Assembly (NCBI GenBank): GCA_947481575.1
Contig: CANKGV010000012.1
Span: 1-64,000 of the forward strand
Direction of reading: 5' to 3'
DNA length: 64,000 nucleotides
Source: Alphaproteobacteria bacterium
GTDB taxonomy: Bacteria > Pseudomonadota > Alphaproteobacteria > UBA2966 > CAIVPW01
Shown here: positions 31,378 to 41,160 of the stretch, piece by piece
Numbering within the stretch: position 1 is the stretch's first letter
Layout of the letters: each line of letters begins with the position of its first letter
Position numbers and translations under genes: made by a program
The notes under the pieces: model-generated
Seen by the model: only the letters and a program-made list of their open reading frames with translations
Database searches by the model: none
Told to the model about the DNA's origin: nothing

Positions 31378-32345
31378 ACGAGTCCCAGCATCTGACGGCG
31401 ATGCCCGATATCACGGTGGACACGCGCCAGGCGTTCGGATTCGACTGCGACTTCGCGATTCCGGCGTTTTCCGAGCCGAATGAGCACACGCCGGCGATTG
31501 ACGATGCCTATCGCTTCGATCGCGACACGACGCTGGCGATTCTGTCGGGCTTCGCGTTCAACCGACGGGTAATGATTCAGGGCTACCACGGGACCGGCAA
31601 GTCGACCCACATCGAGCAGGTGGCAGCACGCCTGAACTGGGCGTGCATCCGGGTCAACTTGGACAGCCACATCAGCCGCGTGGACTTGATCGGCAAGGAC
31701 GCCATCGTGTTGCGCGAAGGCCAGCAGGTCACGGAGTTCCGCGAAGGCATTCTGCCATGGGCGCTGCAGTCATCCGCCGCGCTGGTGTTTGACGAGTATG
31801 ACGCGGGCCGGCCGGACGTGATGTTCGTGATCCAGCGCGTGCTGGAGGCAGACGGGCGCCTCACTCTGTTGGATCAGACGCGCGTCCTGCACCCGCATCC
31901 GGCGTTCCGGCTGTTCGCCACCACCAACACGATCGGTCTGGGTGACACCACCGGCCTGTATCACGGCACCCAGCAGATCAACCAAGGCCAGATGGACCGC
32001 TGGAACGTCGTGGCGACACTGAACTACCTGCCCCACGACGACGAGGTGCGCATCGTGCTGGCGAAGGTGCCGACGTTCAACACGAAGGAGCGCCGCGGGC
32101 AGATCTCAGCCATGGTGACGCTTGCCGATCTCACTCGCGCCGGCTTTGTCGCGGGTGATATCTCCACGGTAATGTCGCCACGCACGGTGATCACCTGGGC
32201 CGAGAACACCGAGATCTTCGGGAACCGCGCGTTCGCGTTCCGGCTGACGTTCCTGAACAAGTGCGACGAGGTCGAACGGCCAATCCTGGCCGAGTACTAC
32301 CAGCGCTGCTTCGGCGAAGAACTGCCCGAGTCTGCCGCCCGCTAA
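31374..32345 (+). CDS. cobS: Cobaltochelatase subunit CobS
   Basis: Walker [24 protein letters not shown]+ [23 protein letters not shown]; typical [22 protein letters not shown]-terminus. Confidence 0.93.
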   Translation: MNESQHLTAMPDITVDTRQAFGFDCDFAIPAFSEPNEHTPAIDDAYRFDRDTTLAILSGFAFNRRVMIQGYHGTGKSTHIEQVAARLNWACIRVNLDSHISRVDLIGKDAIVLREGQQVTEFREGILPWALQSSAALVFDEYDAGRPDVMFVIQRVLEADGRLTLLDQTRVLHPHPAFRLFATTNTIGLGDTTGLYHGTQQINQGQMDRWNVVATLNYLPHDDEVRIVLAKVPTFNTKERRGQISAMVTLADLTRAGFVAGDISTVMSPRTVITWAENTEIFGNRAFAFRLTFLNKCDEVERPILAEYYQRCFGEELPESAAR

Positions 32346-32520
32346 AACTTTGCGCTGCCTGCTATTTGTGCGCTTGCTAGGCGCTGGCGCAGCGTGTGAT
32401 CGGGACCCCGCAGACGGTAAAGGACCAGCCCATGCGGCCCTGTTTCCCGCCAACGTGGGCATTCTGAGTTGAAACCTGAAGACCGCCTTCCTGCCGTAGA
32501 CCCGACCGCTCGGTGAATGA

Positions 32521-32559
32521 TGCAACGGGGCGGTGGCGGCAATGCCACCGCCCCCTGCA
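32521..32559 (+). promoter_or_regulatory. Strong hairpin immediately upstream of cobT
   Basis: TGCA-ac-GGGGCGGTGGC-ggcaat-GCCACCGCCCC-c-TGCA; ends 12 nt before the cobT ATG. Confidence 0.55.
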
Positions 32560-32571
32560 TACTCAGGGTCG

Positions 32572-34434
32572 ATGACCGACTCCGAGACCCGCGAAGACAG
32601 GTTCCAGCGCGCCGTTGGCGCCGCTACCACCGCTATTGCCGAGACGCCGGACGTTGCGGTCGCGTTTTCGACGGATGGGCCGTCGGCAAGCGGCCCGCGG
32701 TTACGGCTGCCACTCCCCCACCGCGACTTCACGCCCGTCGACGCCGCGGAGATCCGTGGTTTGGCGGACTCGTTTGCGCTGAAGTTGCGGTATCACGACG
32801 CCGCCGTGCACACGGCAACGTCGCCGCAAGGCAACGACGCCCGAGCGGCATTCGACGCCTGCGAGCAGGCCCGAGTGGAAAGCCTTGGCATCCGGGCAAT
32901 GGCAGGGGTCGGCGGCAACATGGATGCGATGCTGGCGCGCGAGGCCGCGACCACCGGCCTCGACCGAGCCGAGGCCTTGCCGCAGGTCCCGCTACCGTGG
33001 GCGCTGCGTCTGTTCCTGCGCGAGGTTTTGACCGGCCGCCCCGCGCCTGCCCTAGCGCGGAAGTCTGTCGAACTCTGGCGGCCATTGTTGGCGGAGCGGG
33101 CCGGCACGGCGCTGAGCGAGATCTCGGCAGCGATCACCGATCAGGAGGGCTTTGCACGGATCGTGCGTAAGATCCTGGCGGATATCGGCGTGGCCGAGCC
33201 CCAACAGCCCGAGCGCCGCCATTCGGAGGAATCCCCGCCGCAAGATGACAACACTGGCGGCGACAATGACGAGCCGGAGGACACGGGCGACGCCGACGGA
33301 GAGCCGCAGGCATCGGCTGCGGGCAGCGAGTCCCAGGGCGGCGACAGCCAGGAAGGCGCTGACGTGGAGACCGCCGACGGCGAACCGATTGGGCTGGAGG
33401 GATCGGAGCGCCCCGGGCGTTCGGACCGGCGCAACTGGCCCAATTTCGAGGCCCCCGAAACGGGTGAGCCGCCCTACCAAGCCTACACCGAGGCGTTTGA
33501 CGAAATCGTCGACGCAAGCGAGTTGTGCGACGCCGACGAGTTGGCGCGGTTACGCGCGAACCTGGACCAGCAACTGCACCAGTACCAAACCATCACGGGG
33601 CGCTTGGCGCACCGGTTGCAGCGGCTGCTGCTGGCCAAGCAGACCCGCAGTTGGGCGTTCGATCTAGACGAAGGGGTTCTGGATACCGCGCGCCTGGCAC
33701 GAATCGTAGCGAACCCCGAACATCCGCTGTCGTTCAAGCAGGAGAAGGAAACCGACTTCCGCGACACTGTGGTGACACTGTTGATCGACAATTCCGGATC
33801 GATGCGCGGCCGCCCCATCACGGTAGCCGCGATGTGTGCCGATATCTTGAGCCGGACGCTGGAGCGCTGCGGCGTGAAGGCCGAAATCCTGGGATTCACC
33901 ACCCGCGCGTGGAAGGGCGGACGGTCGCGCGACCAATGGGTGGCCGCAGGCAAACCCACATCCCCCGGGCGTCTCAACGACCTGCGCCACATCATTTACA
34001 AGGGCGCCGACGAGCCGTTGCGCCGCGCCCGCCGCAAGCTGGGACTGATGCTGCGGGAGGGCCTGCTCAAGGAGAATATCGATGGCGAGGCGCTGCTGTG
34101 GGCGCATCGCCGACTGGCCGCACGTCCCGAGGAACGACGTATTCTGATGGTGATTTCAGACGGCGCACCGGTCGACGATTCGACGCTTTCCGCTAATGCC
34201 GGCCACTACTTGGATCAGCACCTTCGCCACGTGATCGACTGGATTGAAACGCGCTCGCCCATCGAACTGGTTGCGATTGGCATTGGTCACGATGTGACGC
34301 GGTACTACCGTCGCGCCGTCACCATCGTCGATACCGAGCAGTTGGGCGGCGCGATGATGGATCAACTCGCCTCGCTGTTCGAAGAAGGTTCACCCTCACC
34401 CTTGGGTGCGCGTGGCCGGCGCCGGCGCCATTGA
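32572..34434 (+). CDS. cobT: Cobaltochelatase subunit CobT
   Basis: [33 protein letters not shown]; acidic linker; C-terminal VWA-like [50 protein letters not shown]. Confidence 0.93.
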   Translation: MTDSETREDRFQRAVGAATTAIAETPDVAVAFSTDGPSASGPRLRLPLPHRDFTPVDAAEIRGLADSFALKLRYHDAAVHTATSPQGNDARAAFDACEQARVESLGIRAMAGVGGNMDAMLAREAATTGLDRAEALPQVPLPWALRLFLREVLTGRPAPALARKSVELWRPLLAERAGTALSEISAAITDQEGFARIVRKILADIGVAEPQQPERRHSEESPPQDDNTGGDNDEPEDTGDADGEPQASAAGSESQGGDSQEGADVETADGEPIGLEGSERPGRSDRRNWPNFEAPETGEPPYQAYTEAFDEIVDASELCDADELARLRANLDQQLHQYQTITGRLAHRLQRLLLAKQTRSWAFDLDEGVLDTARLARIVANPEHPLSFKQEKETDFRDTVVTLLIDNSGSMRGRPITVAAMCADILSRTLERCGVKAEILGFTTRAWKGGRSRDQWVAAGKPTSPGRLNDLRHIIYKGADEPLRRARRKLGLMLREGLLKENIDGEALLWAHRRLAARPEERRILMVISDGAPVDDSTLSANAGHYLDQHLRHVIDWIETRSPIELVAIGIGHDVTRYYRRAVTIVDTEQLGGAMMDQLASLFEEGSPSPLGARGRRRRH

Positions 34435-35395
34435 GGCCCTTGTGCGCGTAGTCCTCGGGCTCTTGCTGGCCGCCAGCTTGGCCAATGGCACGGCGGCCGA
34501 GCCAATCACCCTGACCGCACGCCCGATACTCCTGGACCCAGGCGACCCGACCAGGACTACCGTCGGCCAACTCGAGTTTCGCGGCGGCGTGCGCATGACC
34601 TCCACCGATCCACGGTTCGGGGGCCTGTCGGACCTTTCGATCAGCGCCGATGGCACGCGCATGCTCACGATCTCCGACCATGGCGCGTGGGTTTCGGCGC
34701 GCTTGGACTGGGACGGCGGCATGCTGAGAGGGGTCTCAACAGCCGAGTTGATTCCAATGCTGGATGCGAAGGGCGTGCCGCTAGTACCCCCCAACGCCGA
34801 CGCCGAAGCCATGATCACCACTCCGGCCGGCAGGATCGTGACGTTTGAGCGTCAGCACCGCTTGTGGCTGTATCCGGGGGAATGGCCGTTTGCCGTGCCC
34901 CCCCAGGCGTTGTCCACCCCGCCGGGGCTGGCAAAGTCGCCAGCCAACGGCGGCCTCGAAGCGGCCGTTGCTCTGTCGGATGGGCGTTTGGTCCTGTTTG
35001 CCGAACAGTTGAAGGTTGCAGGCGGCCTAGCCGCCTGGGTGCAGGGTGCTGACGGTGCGTTCGCGCCGTTTACGTTTGTCCCGATGCCTGGCTTCGAGCC
35101 GTCCAGCGCAGCGCGGCTACCCGACGGCGATGTGCTGGTACTGCAGCGGCGATTCAATCTATTTGATCGCACCGCCCGTATCGTGCGGATCGCCGCCGCT
35201 GACTTTCAGCCCGGGGCGATGCTTGCCGGCGCCGAGGTGGCGACCATCAATAGCCCCCTCAACCTCGACAACATGGAGGGCATCGCGGCCATTCTCGCCA
35301 GCGACGGAGGAGTGTTGGTGTTCTTGATTTCCGACGACAACTTCAACGTGCTGGAGCGCACGTTGCTGATGGTGTTCCGGCTCGGAGTACCTTAG
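34406..35395 (+). CDS. Esterase-like activity of phytase family protein (exported)
   Basis: [29 protein letters not shown]...[11 protein letters not shown]...[21 protein letters not shown]; follows cobT. Confidence 0.8.
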   Translation: MRVAGAGAIEALVRVVLGLLLAASLANGTAAEPITLTARPILLDPGDPTRTTVGQLEFRGGVRMTSTDPRFGGLSDLSISADGTRMLTISDHGAWVSARLDWDGGMLRGVSTAELIPMLDAKGVPLVPPNADAEAMITTPAGRIVTFERQHRLWLYPGEWPFAVPPQALSTPPGLAKSPANGGLEAAVALSDGRLVLFAEQLKVAGGLAAWVQGADGAFAPFTFVPMPGFEPSSAARLPDGDVLVLQRRFNLFDRTARIVRIAAADFQPGAMLAGAEVATINSPLNLDNMEGIAAILASDGGVLVFLISDDNFNVLERTLLMVFRLGVP

Positions 35396-35414
35396 GCGCG
35401 CCTTCCGGCGCGCT
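35394..35414. terminator. Hairpin shared by convergent genes
   Basis: GCGCGCC-ttcc-GGCGCGC between the esterase-like gene and rpmB. Confidence 0.5.
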
Positions 35415-35715
35415 AGGCCGAAGCCGCTGCCTTGGTCTCGTTGACCTTGGTGATGATGTTCTTGGCGCGCCTGGCACGGGTCGACAACTTCGCGTCGTCG
35501 GCCTTGGCAAAGAACGCGTCCAGGCCACCCTGCTTTTCTACCGTGCGCAGCGCAGCGACCGTGACACGCAGGCGGAACTGGCGGCCGGTCGACTCGCTAA
35601 GCAACGACGTCTCTTGAAGGTTCGGCATGAACTGACGCCGGGTCTTGTTCATCGCGTGGCTCACAAGGTTGCCCCGTTGAGCGATGGTTCCGGTCAAGTC
35701 GCAGCGTCTGGCCAT
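35413..35715 (-). CDS. rpmB: 50S ribosomal protein L28
   Basis: MARRCDLTGTIAQRGNLVSHAMNKTRRQFMPNLQETSLLSESTGRQFRLRVTVAALRTVEKQGGLDAFF. Confidence 0.96.
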   Translation of the reverse strand: MARRCDLTGTIAQRGNLVSHAMNKTRRQFMPNLQETSLLSESTGRQFRLRVTVAALRTVEKQGGLDAFFAKADDAKLSTRARRAKNIITKVNETKAAASA

Positions 35716-35809
35716 AGCACCAGCTTCCAGTCAAAAGTGAAGGCGGAAGCCGGTCTTGTACGGGCTGGGGCCCTGCCCCGTCAAGTCACGGCGGACGACA
35801 ATTGCCGCC

Positions 35810-36241
35810 TCAAGGGGGGGCGAGCTTCTCCGCGATGGCGCGAATTTGCTCACGCACTCGGGGATCGAGCCTCAAGAAGATCTCATGGCCGTGGGCCCAC
35901 TGCTTCATCGCATCGAGAATCAAGGCCTCGCGCTGGGGCGTTAGCGGCAGAATGCGGCCCGGCCGGGCACGCGCCTGGCCCACCTCAGCCGCCGCGGTGA
36001 TGGTTGTCTTGGCGTTGGAAGCGGCGGCCCTCACCGCAGCTGCACGGATCGCCGCGACCCGCTCCGGCGGCACCGGTGCTTCAAGCTCGGCAGGAATTGC
36101 CTTTTTTGGGGGAGCGACTGGCGCCACTGCAACCGCCGCCACACGGCTGACCTCGGCCGCGTCAGCGATCGCTTTGGCCCGTGCGGCAGCGCGTCGGGCC
36201 GCGCCACGGCGCAGGAAATTCAGGTCCTTCCACCACACCAT
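35810..36241 (-). CDS. Hypothetical Ala-rich protein
   Basis: MVWWKDLNFLRRGAARRAAARAKAIADAAEVSRVAAVAVAPVAPPKKA...; start chosen inside ORF-track 35810..36775. Confidence 0.5.
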   Translation of the reverse strand: MVWWKDLNFLRRGAARRAAARAKAIADAAEVSRVAAVAVAPVAPPKKAIPAELEAPVPPERVAAIRAAAVRAAASNAKTTITAAAEVGQARARPGRILPLTPQREALILDAMKQWAHGHEIFLRLDPRVREQIRAIAEKLAPP

Positions 36242-36498
36242 TGCCACCCATTCTACAATGCGGCCTGGAATCGAGTCATTTGGCACGTGCCGGGCGACCG
36301 ACTGAACTGCCCGCGAATATTCGCGACCTGAAGCAACTCTTGGGCCACATCCACGCCCACGAAGGGCGGCATCCGCGGACTGGCAGGCCGGCGATCCAAC
36401 CTTACGCAATGATCCGTATGGGCTGATCTTGCGAACCGGACAACAGTGACCATGTAAATCGGAGAACGCAGCGCGGCGTGCTGCCGGGAGACTCGACC

Positions 36499-37212
36499 AT
36501 GAACAACCAGACCAGCACAGTTTCTGGCGATGACAGCGTATGGACCCGTCTGTTATTCGCGATCTTGTTCGCGTTCTTGTTCTATTTCGCCCAAATTCTG
36601 CTCGGCGCGGTCGTCGTGGTGCAGTTCCTGGCGCGCCTACTGACCGGCCGGACCGTTTCCGCCCTCGGCAGGCTCGGCCAGGGCTTGGCGAGTTACTTCT
36701 ATGGCGTAATGCGCTTCCTGACGTTCGGCAGCGACGAAATGCCTTGGCCATTCTCGGCTTGGAGTTCTGAGTCACCTGAAGTGGCAGTCCGCGGGAATGA
36801 CGCGCCGGACGCAGTGGATGACGACAATCTGCTGCGCCGGTTGGTTCACATCATTCTGTTCACCGTCGCCTTCAACCTTTCGATGACAGTCCTGGCGGTG
36901 CTGGTGGTGGTGCAGTTTCTGTGGAAGATCGCAACCGGCGACGCGCTGACGCGTGGCGCCCAGTTCGGCCAGTCCCTTGCGAGCTTCGTGTACGAAGTGG
37001 TTCTGTTCCTGACCTATCGCACCGACGAATTGCCGTGGCCTTTCGCGCCTTGGCCGGAGGGGGCCCCCAGCGCACATTCGGTGCATGTGGAGCGCACGGT
37101 CATCGTGACCCCGCCGCCCCGTTCGCAGCGCCGCCGCCCGAACCTGGCAAACGGCGACGGCCCGAAGGCCGACGCGCCGCGCGATGGTCCTGAGCCGAAC
37201 GGTACGAACTAG
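36499..37212 (+). CDS. DUF4389-like membrane protein with two tandem copies of the domain
   Basis: LLFAILFAFLFYFAQILLGAVVVVQFLARLLTG...FLTFGSDEMPWPFSAW, repeated as LVHIILFTVAFNLSMTVLAVLVVVQFLWKIATG...FLTYRTDELPWPFAPWP. Confidence 0.8.
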   Translation: MNNQTSTVSGDDSVWTRLLFAILFAFLFYFAQILLGAVVVVQFLARLLTGRTVSALGRLGQGLASYFYGVMRFLTFGSDEMPWPFSAWSSESPEVAVRGNDAPDAVDDDNLLRRLVHIILFTVAFNLSMTVLAVLVVVQFLWKIATGDALTRGAQFGQSLASFVYEVVLFLTYRTDELPWPFAPWPEGAPSAHSVHVERTVIVTPPPRSQRRRPNLANGDGPKADAPRDGPEPNGTN

Positions 37213-37233
37213 CTCACCCGCATCCCCTCTCTC

Positions 37234-37272
37234 GCCCTCCCCCGCCAGCGCGGGGGAGGGCTTTTCTTTTTT
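37234..37272 (+). terminator. Rho-independent terminator
   Basis: GCCCTCCCCCGC-cagc-GCGGGGGAGGGC followed by TTTTCTTTTTT. Confidence 0.9.
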
Positions 37273-37338
37273 GCGGGTGGCCGGGGCGGGGCACAGCACT
37301 AGTATTGTGCATGTGGGGAATGGCTAGGGCCGGGTGAC

Positions 37339-39870
37339 ATGCGGACCCAATTGGCGCCGCCGATCGACAATCTGAGCGCCGCCCGTAATGGGTATGGCCG
37401 TGTGCTTGCTGTGCTTGGCCCGACCAACACTGGCAAGACGCACCTCGCGGTCGAGCGGATGCTCGGCCACCGTACCGGCGTGATCGGCCTGCCGCTGCGG
37501 CTTCTGGCCCGGGAGATTTACGACCGCGTGGTTGCGGCGCGTGGTCCCAACGTCGTGGCACTGGTGACGGGTGAGGAAAAAATCATTCCCGACCGTGCAG
37601 CGTATTTCGTGTGCACGGTCGAATCCATGCCGTTGGGACGCTCGTTCGCGTTCGTCGCCATCGACGAAATCCAATTGGCCGCGGACCCTGAACGCGGTCA
37701 CGTGTTTACCGACCGCCTGCTACACGCACGCGGAGCCCAGGAAACGATGTTCCTGGGCGCGGAAACGATTCGGCCGGTGCTGCGCCAATTGCTGCCGGGA
37801 ATCGAGTTCCTGTCGCGGCCGCGTCTGTCCACATTGCGGTTCGATGGGCCGCGCAAGCTCTCGCGGCTGCGACGCCGCAGCGCTGTGGTCGGGTTCTCCG
37901 CCGAGGATGTGTATGCGATGGCAGAGCAGGTCCGCCGCTACCGCGGCGGCGCGGCCGTCGTGTTGGGGGCCCTTTCGCCGCGGACACGTAACGCCCAAGT
38001 GGCGATGTTCGAGGCCGGTGAGGTCGACTACATGGTGGCTACCGACGCAGTCGGCATGGGACTGAATCTGCACTTGGATCATGTGGCGTTTGCCGGCTTG
38101 CGAAAGTTCGATGGCTTCGCCCCCCGCGCCCTGACCGCATCGGAGCTTGGCCAGATCGCCGGCCGGGCAGGGCGCTATCTGTCCGACGGAACCTTCGGGA
38201 CGACGGCAACGTGCAGCGAGCTTGACCCCGAGTTGGTGGAGCGGATCGAGAACCACCGCTTTGACGCCGTAAAGGGGGTCTATTGGCGCAACTCCGATTT
38301 GGAGTTTTCCTCGCCTGGCGCCCTTCTGCGCAGCCTGGATGAGTCGCCGCCGATCGAGTGGCGCAAATTGGTAATGCGGCCCCGGCGCGCCACCGATCAG
38401 GCCGCGTTCATGGCTTTAGCGGAGTCCCGGCCGGTGCAAGGCCGCAACGCGGTACGGCTCTTGTGGGATGTGTGCCAGATCCCCGACTACGATAAGACCC
38501 TCACCGAGTCCCATTCGCGCTTGCTGGGCAGAGTATTCGACTTCCTGACCGGCCCTGGCGGTGAATTGCCGACCGACTGGCTGGCAGGGCAGATCGCGCG
38601 GTTGGACAGAACCGAAGGCGACATTGACGCTTTGTCGGCCCGTATCGCACAGGTCCGTACGTGGACATACGTGTGCCACCACGCAGGTTGGGTGAGGGAT
38701 GCGGTTCATTGGCAGAGCCGCGCTCGGGAGGTTGAAGACCGGCTGTCGGATGCGTTGCACGAACGACTAACGCAGCGGTTCGTGGACCGCCGTAGCGCGG
38801 CGCTGACCCGGCGCTTGGGCAATACGGACGAGATGTACTGCACGGTTACGGCGACCGGCCAAGTGGAGGTGGAGGGTCACCTCATCGGCAGACTCGAGGG
38901 CTTCCGGTTCGTCGCCGACACCAGCCACGGGGGTGAGGTGCGGTTGCTGCTGACCGCGGCCCAGCGCTCGCTCCGCCGCGAACTCAACGTCCGCGCTGGC
39001 AAGCTGTTAACCGATAGTGAGAGCAGTTTGGCGGTAGACGACACCAACATCCTCTGGCGCGGGGACGCGGTAGCCAGGTTAGGGGCAGGGACTACCCCGG
39101 CGGCGCCGAAGATCGCGCTGATCGGGGGTGACCTGCTGGACGGCACGGTGCGACGGGAGATCGAGGCGAAGCTAGCGCGGTTCCTAGACTCCTACCTGGA
39201 TGAAGTGCTGTCACCGCTGCGCGCGATTGCCGCGCCCGGCCTGACCGGTGCCTCGCGGGGTCTGGTGTTTCAACTCGGCGAGGCGATGGGCACGATCACC
39301 CGTGGCGCGGTGTTAGAACAAATCGAGGCGCTGAGTCCCGCCGAACGGCGCGAGTTGCGCCGCCGTGGCGTGCGAATTGGCGCCGCAACGGTGTACCTGC
39401 CATCACTCGTACGGCCGCGCCGAGCGGGCGTGAACGGGTGGCTGTGGGCGATCTACAATGGCGTTGTGCCGGTACCGGTAGCCCCTCGACCGGGCGCGGT
39501 TTCGGTGCAGGTTGCTCCCGACTTGCCCGAAGGATTCCTGCGGGCGTGTGGCTACGTGGTGTTGGGCGAGCGCGCTGTACGCGTGGATATGGCCGAGCGG
39601 CTAGCTTTGGCAGTTCACAGTGCTGCGGAAGCCGGTCCGGTGGCGCCAAGCGCCGAATTGATGGCAACGGTGGGCTGCGGTGGTGAAGCGTTCGCGGGTG
39701 TCATGATCGCGCTCGGCTTCGCTCGGGTCGGCAACGAGGGGCGGTTCACCCGGGCACCCACCCGCCGCGCCGCTGCGCGGCGGCAACGTACGCCACAGCG
39801 GGTGAACGATCAGTCGCCGTTTGCTGTGTTGGCACGATTCCCGGTACCGCGAGGGAAGGCCGGCGCGTGA
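37339..39870 (+). CDS. SUV3/SUPV3L1-like DEAD/DEAH-type RNA helicase
   Basis: VLAVLGPTNTGKTHLAVERMLGH...GVIGLPLRLLAREIYDRV...FVAIDEIQLAADPERGHVFTDRLLHARG...GMGLNLHLDHVAFAGLRKFDG...QIAGRAGRY. Confidence 0.92.
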   Translation: MRTQLAPPIDNLSAARNGYGRVLAVLGPTNTGKTHLAVERMLGHRTGVIGLPLRLLAREIYDRVVAARGPNVVALVTGEEKIIPDRAAYFVCTVESMPLGRSFAFVAIDEIQLAADPERGHVFTDRLLHARGAQETMFLGAETIRPVLRQLLPGIEFLSRPRLSTLRFDGPRKLSRLRRRSAVVGFSAEDVYAMAEQVRRYRGGAAVVLGALSPRTRNAQVAMFEAGEVDYMVATDAVGMGLNLHLDHVAFAGLRKFDGFAPRALTASELGQIAGRAGRYLSDGTFGTTATCSELDPELVERIENHRFDAVKGVYWRNSDLEFSSPGALLRSLDESPPIEWRKLVMRPRRATDQAAFMALAESRPVQGRNAVRLLWDVCQIPDYDKTLTESHSRLLGRVFDFLTGPGGELPTDWLAGQIARLDRTEGDIDALSARIAQVRTWTYVCHHAGWVRDAVHWQSRAREVEDRLSDALHERLTQRFVDRRSAALTRRLGNTDEMYCTVTATGQVEVEGHLIGRLEGFRFVADTSHGGEVRLLLTAAQRSLRRELNVRAGKLLTDSESSLAVDDTNILWRGDAVARLGAGTTPAAPKIALIGGDLLDGTVRREIEAKLARFLDSYLDEVLSPLRAIAAPGLTGASRGLVFQLGEAMGTITRGAVLEQIEALSPAERRELRRRGVRIGAATVYLPSLVRPRRAGVNGWLWAIYNGVVPVPVAPRPGAVSVQVAPDLPEGFLRACGYVVLGERAVRVDMAERLALAVHSAAEAGPVAPSAELMATVGCGGEAFAGVMIALGFARVGNEGRFTRAPTRRAAARRQRTPQRVNDQSPFAVLARFPVPRGKAGA

Positions 39871-40259
39871 TGAATTCCACACCCGATGCCGAGACCCTGC
39901 GGGTTGATCGCTGGCTGTGGTTCGCCCGCATGTTTAAGAGCCGGACCGTGGCGGCTCGGTTTACGGAATCCCACCACCTTCGGATCAACGGCGCCATGGT
40001 GACCAAGCCGAACCACGGGGTACACCCTGGCGACGTGCTTACGTTCGTCCAGGGTGAACGGGTGCGCGTATTGAGGGTGCTTGCCCTAGGCGACCGTCGC
40101 GGTCCAGCGCCGGAGGCCCGCGGCCTGTACGAGGACATCGCACCGCCGCAGGACACGACCCCGCGGCTACAACCTCCCGGGCGGCGCGAGCGTGGCACCG
40201 GCCGCCCAACCAAGGCCGAACGGCGCGCGGTGGATCGCCTGATGGGTGACACGGACTAG
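39867..40259 (+). CDS. S4-domain RNA-binding protein (Hsp15/HslR-like)
   Basis: LRVDRWLWFARMFKSRTVAARFTESHHLRINGAMVTKPNHGVHPGDVLTF. Confidence 0.9.
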   Translation: MMNSTPDAETLRVDRWLWFARMFKSRTVAARFTESHHLRINGAMVTKPNHGVHPGDVLTFVQGERVRVLRVLALGDRRGPAPEARGLYEDIAPPQDTTPRLQPPGRRERGTGRPTKAERRAVDRLMGDTD

Positions 40260-40304
40260 CGCCGAGGGTTGTGAATCCCGACAAACCCGTGTTACGCCCC
40301 CATC

Positions 40305-40778
40305 ATGCTTGACCGCTTTCGTACCCTGTTTTCCGCCCCCAGCCGGCGCGCTTCTCCTGCCGAGGACAGCAAACGCATGGCCGCCGCAGCACTGATGGTG
40401 GAAGCCGCGACCTTGGACGGCAAGGTGGACGCAAAAGAACGCGCGACCATTCGCGACCTACTCCAACGCCACTTCACCATTTCGGAGACCGAGGCCGCGA
40501 CCCTCTTGGCCGAGGCAGAGACAACGCAGGCCACGGCCAACCATCTTCTGCGGTTCACCAGAGCCATCAAGGACACCTATAGCCCTGATGAACGTGTGGC
40601 CATCATCGAGATGTTGTGGGAGGTCGTGTACGCGGACGGGGTGGTGCACCCCTACGAGGCGAACCTGTTGCGTAGAGTCTCTGGACTTCTCTATGTTGCG
40701 GACCTTGAACAGGGCTTGGCGCGCAAGCGCGTGCTAGCCCGCCTAGGACTTGGCGACCCGCCCAATTCTCCGGCCTAA
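40305..40778 (+). CDS. TerB-family protein
   Basis: AAALMVEAATLDGKVDAKERATIRDLLQRHF...EMLWEVVYADGVVHPYEANLLRRVSGLLYV. Confidence 0.85.
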   Translation: MLDRFRTLFSAPSRRASPAEDSKRMAAAALMVEAATLDGKVDAKERATIRDLLQRHFTISETEAATLLAEAETTQATANHLLRFTRAIKDTYSPDERVAIIEMLWEVVYADGVVHPYEANLLRRVSGLLYVADLEQGLARKRVLARLGLGDPPNSPA

Positions 40779-40806
40779 CCGGATCATTCACGAGAGACCG
40801 TAAGCG

Positions 40807-41151
40807 ATGACGTACATCGTCAACGACAAGTGCATTAAGTGTAAGTACACCGACTGTGTCGAGGTGTGCCCCGTGGATTGCTTCTACGAGGGTGAGAACA
40901 TGTTGGTGATTCACCCCGACGAATGCATCGACTGCGGTGTGTGCGAGCCCGAGTGCCCCGTGGAGGCGATTCAGCCTGATACGTCGGGCCAGAATCTCGA
41001 CAAGTGGCTCGAGCTGAACCGGAAGTTTGCCCAAGCGTGGCCAAACTTGACCCGCAAGAAGCCGGCCCCAAAAGACGCGGATCAGTTCAAAGACGAAACC
41101 GGCAAGTTTGAAAAGTACTTCAAGGCGGAGCCGGGCACGGGCGACGTCTAG
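40807..41151 (+). CDS. fdxA: Ferredoxin FdxA (7Fe-type)
   Basis: [55 protein letters not shown]. Confidence 0.95.
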   Translation: MTYIVNDKCIKCKYTDCVEVCPVDCFYEGENMLVIHPDECIDCGVCEPECPVEAIQPDTSGQNLDKWLELNRKFAQAWPNLTRKKPAPKDADQFKDETGKFEKYFKAEPGTGDV

Positions 41152-41160
41152 CCTGGCCCG

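Noticed and set aside
32346-32520. Cobalamin riboswitch between cobS and cobT
   Set aside because: No recognisable B12-box/consensus segments; only hairpins visible.
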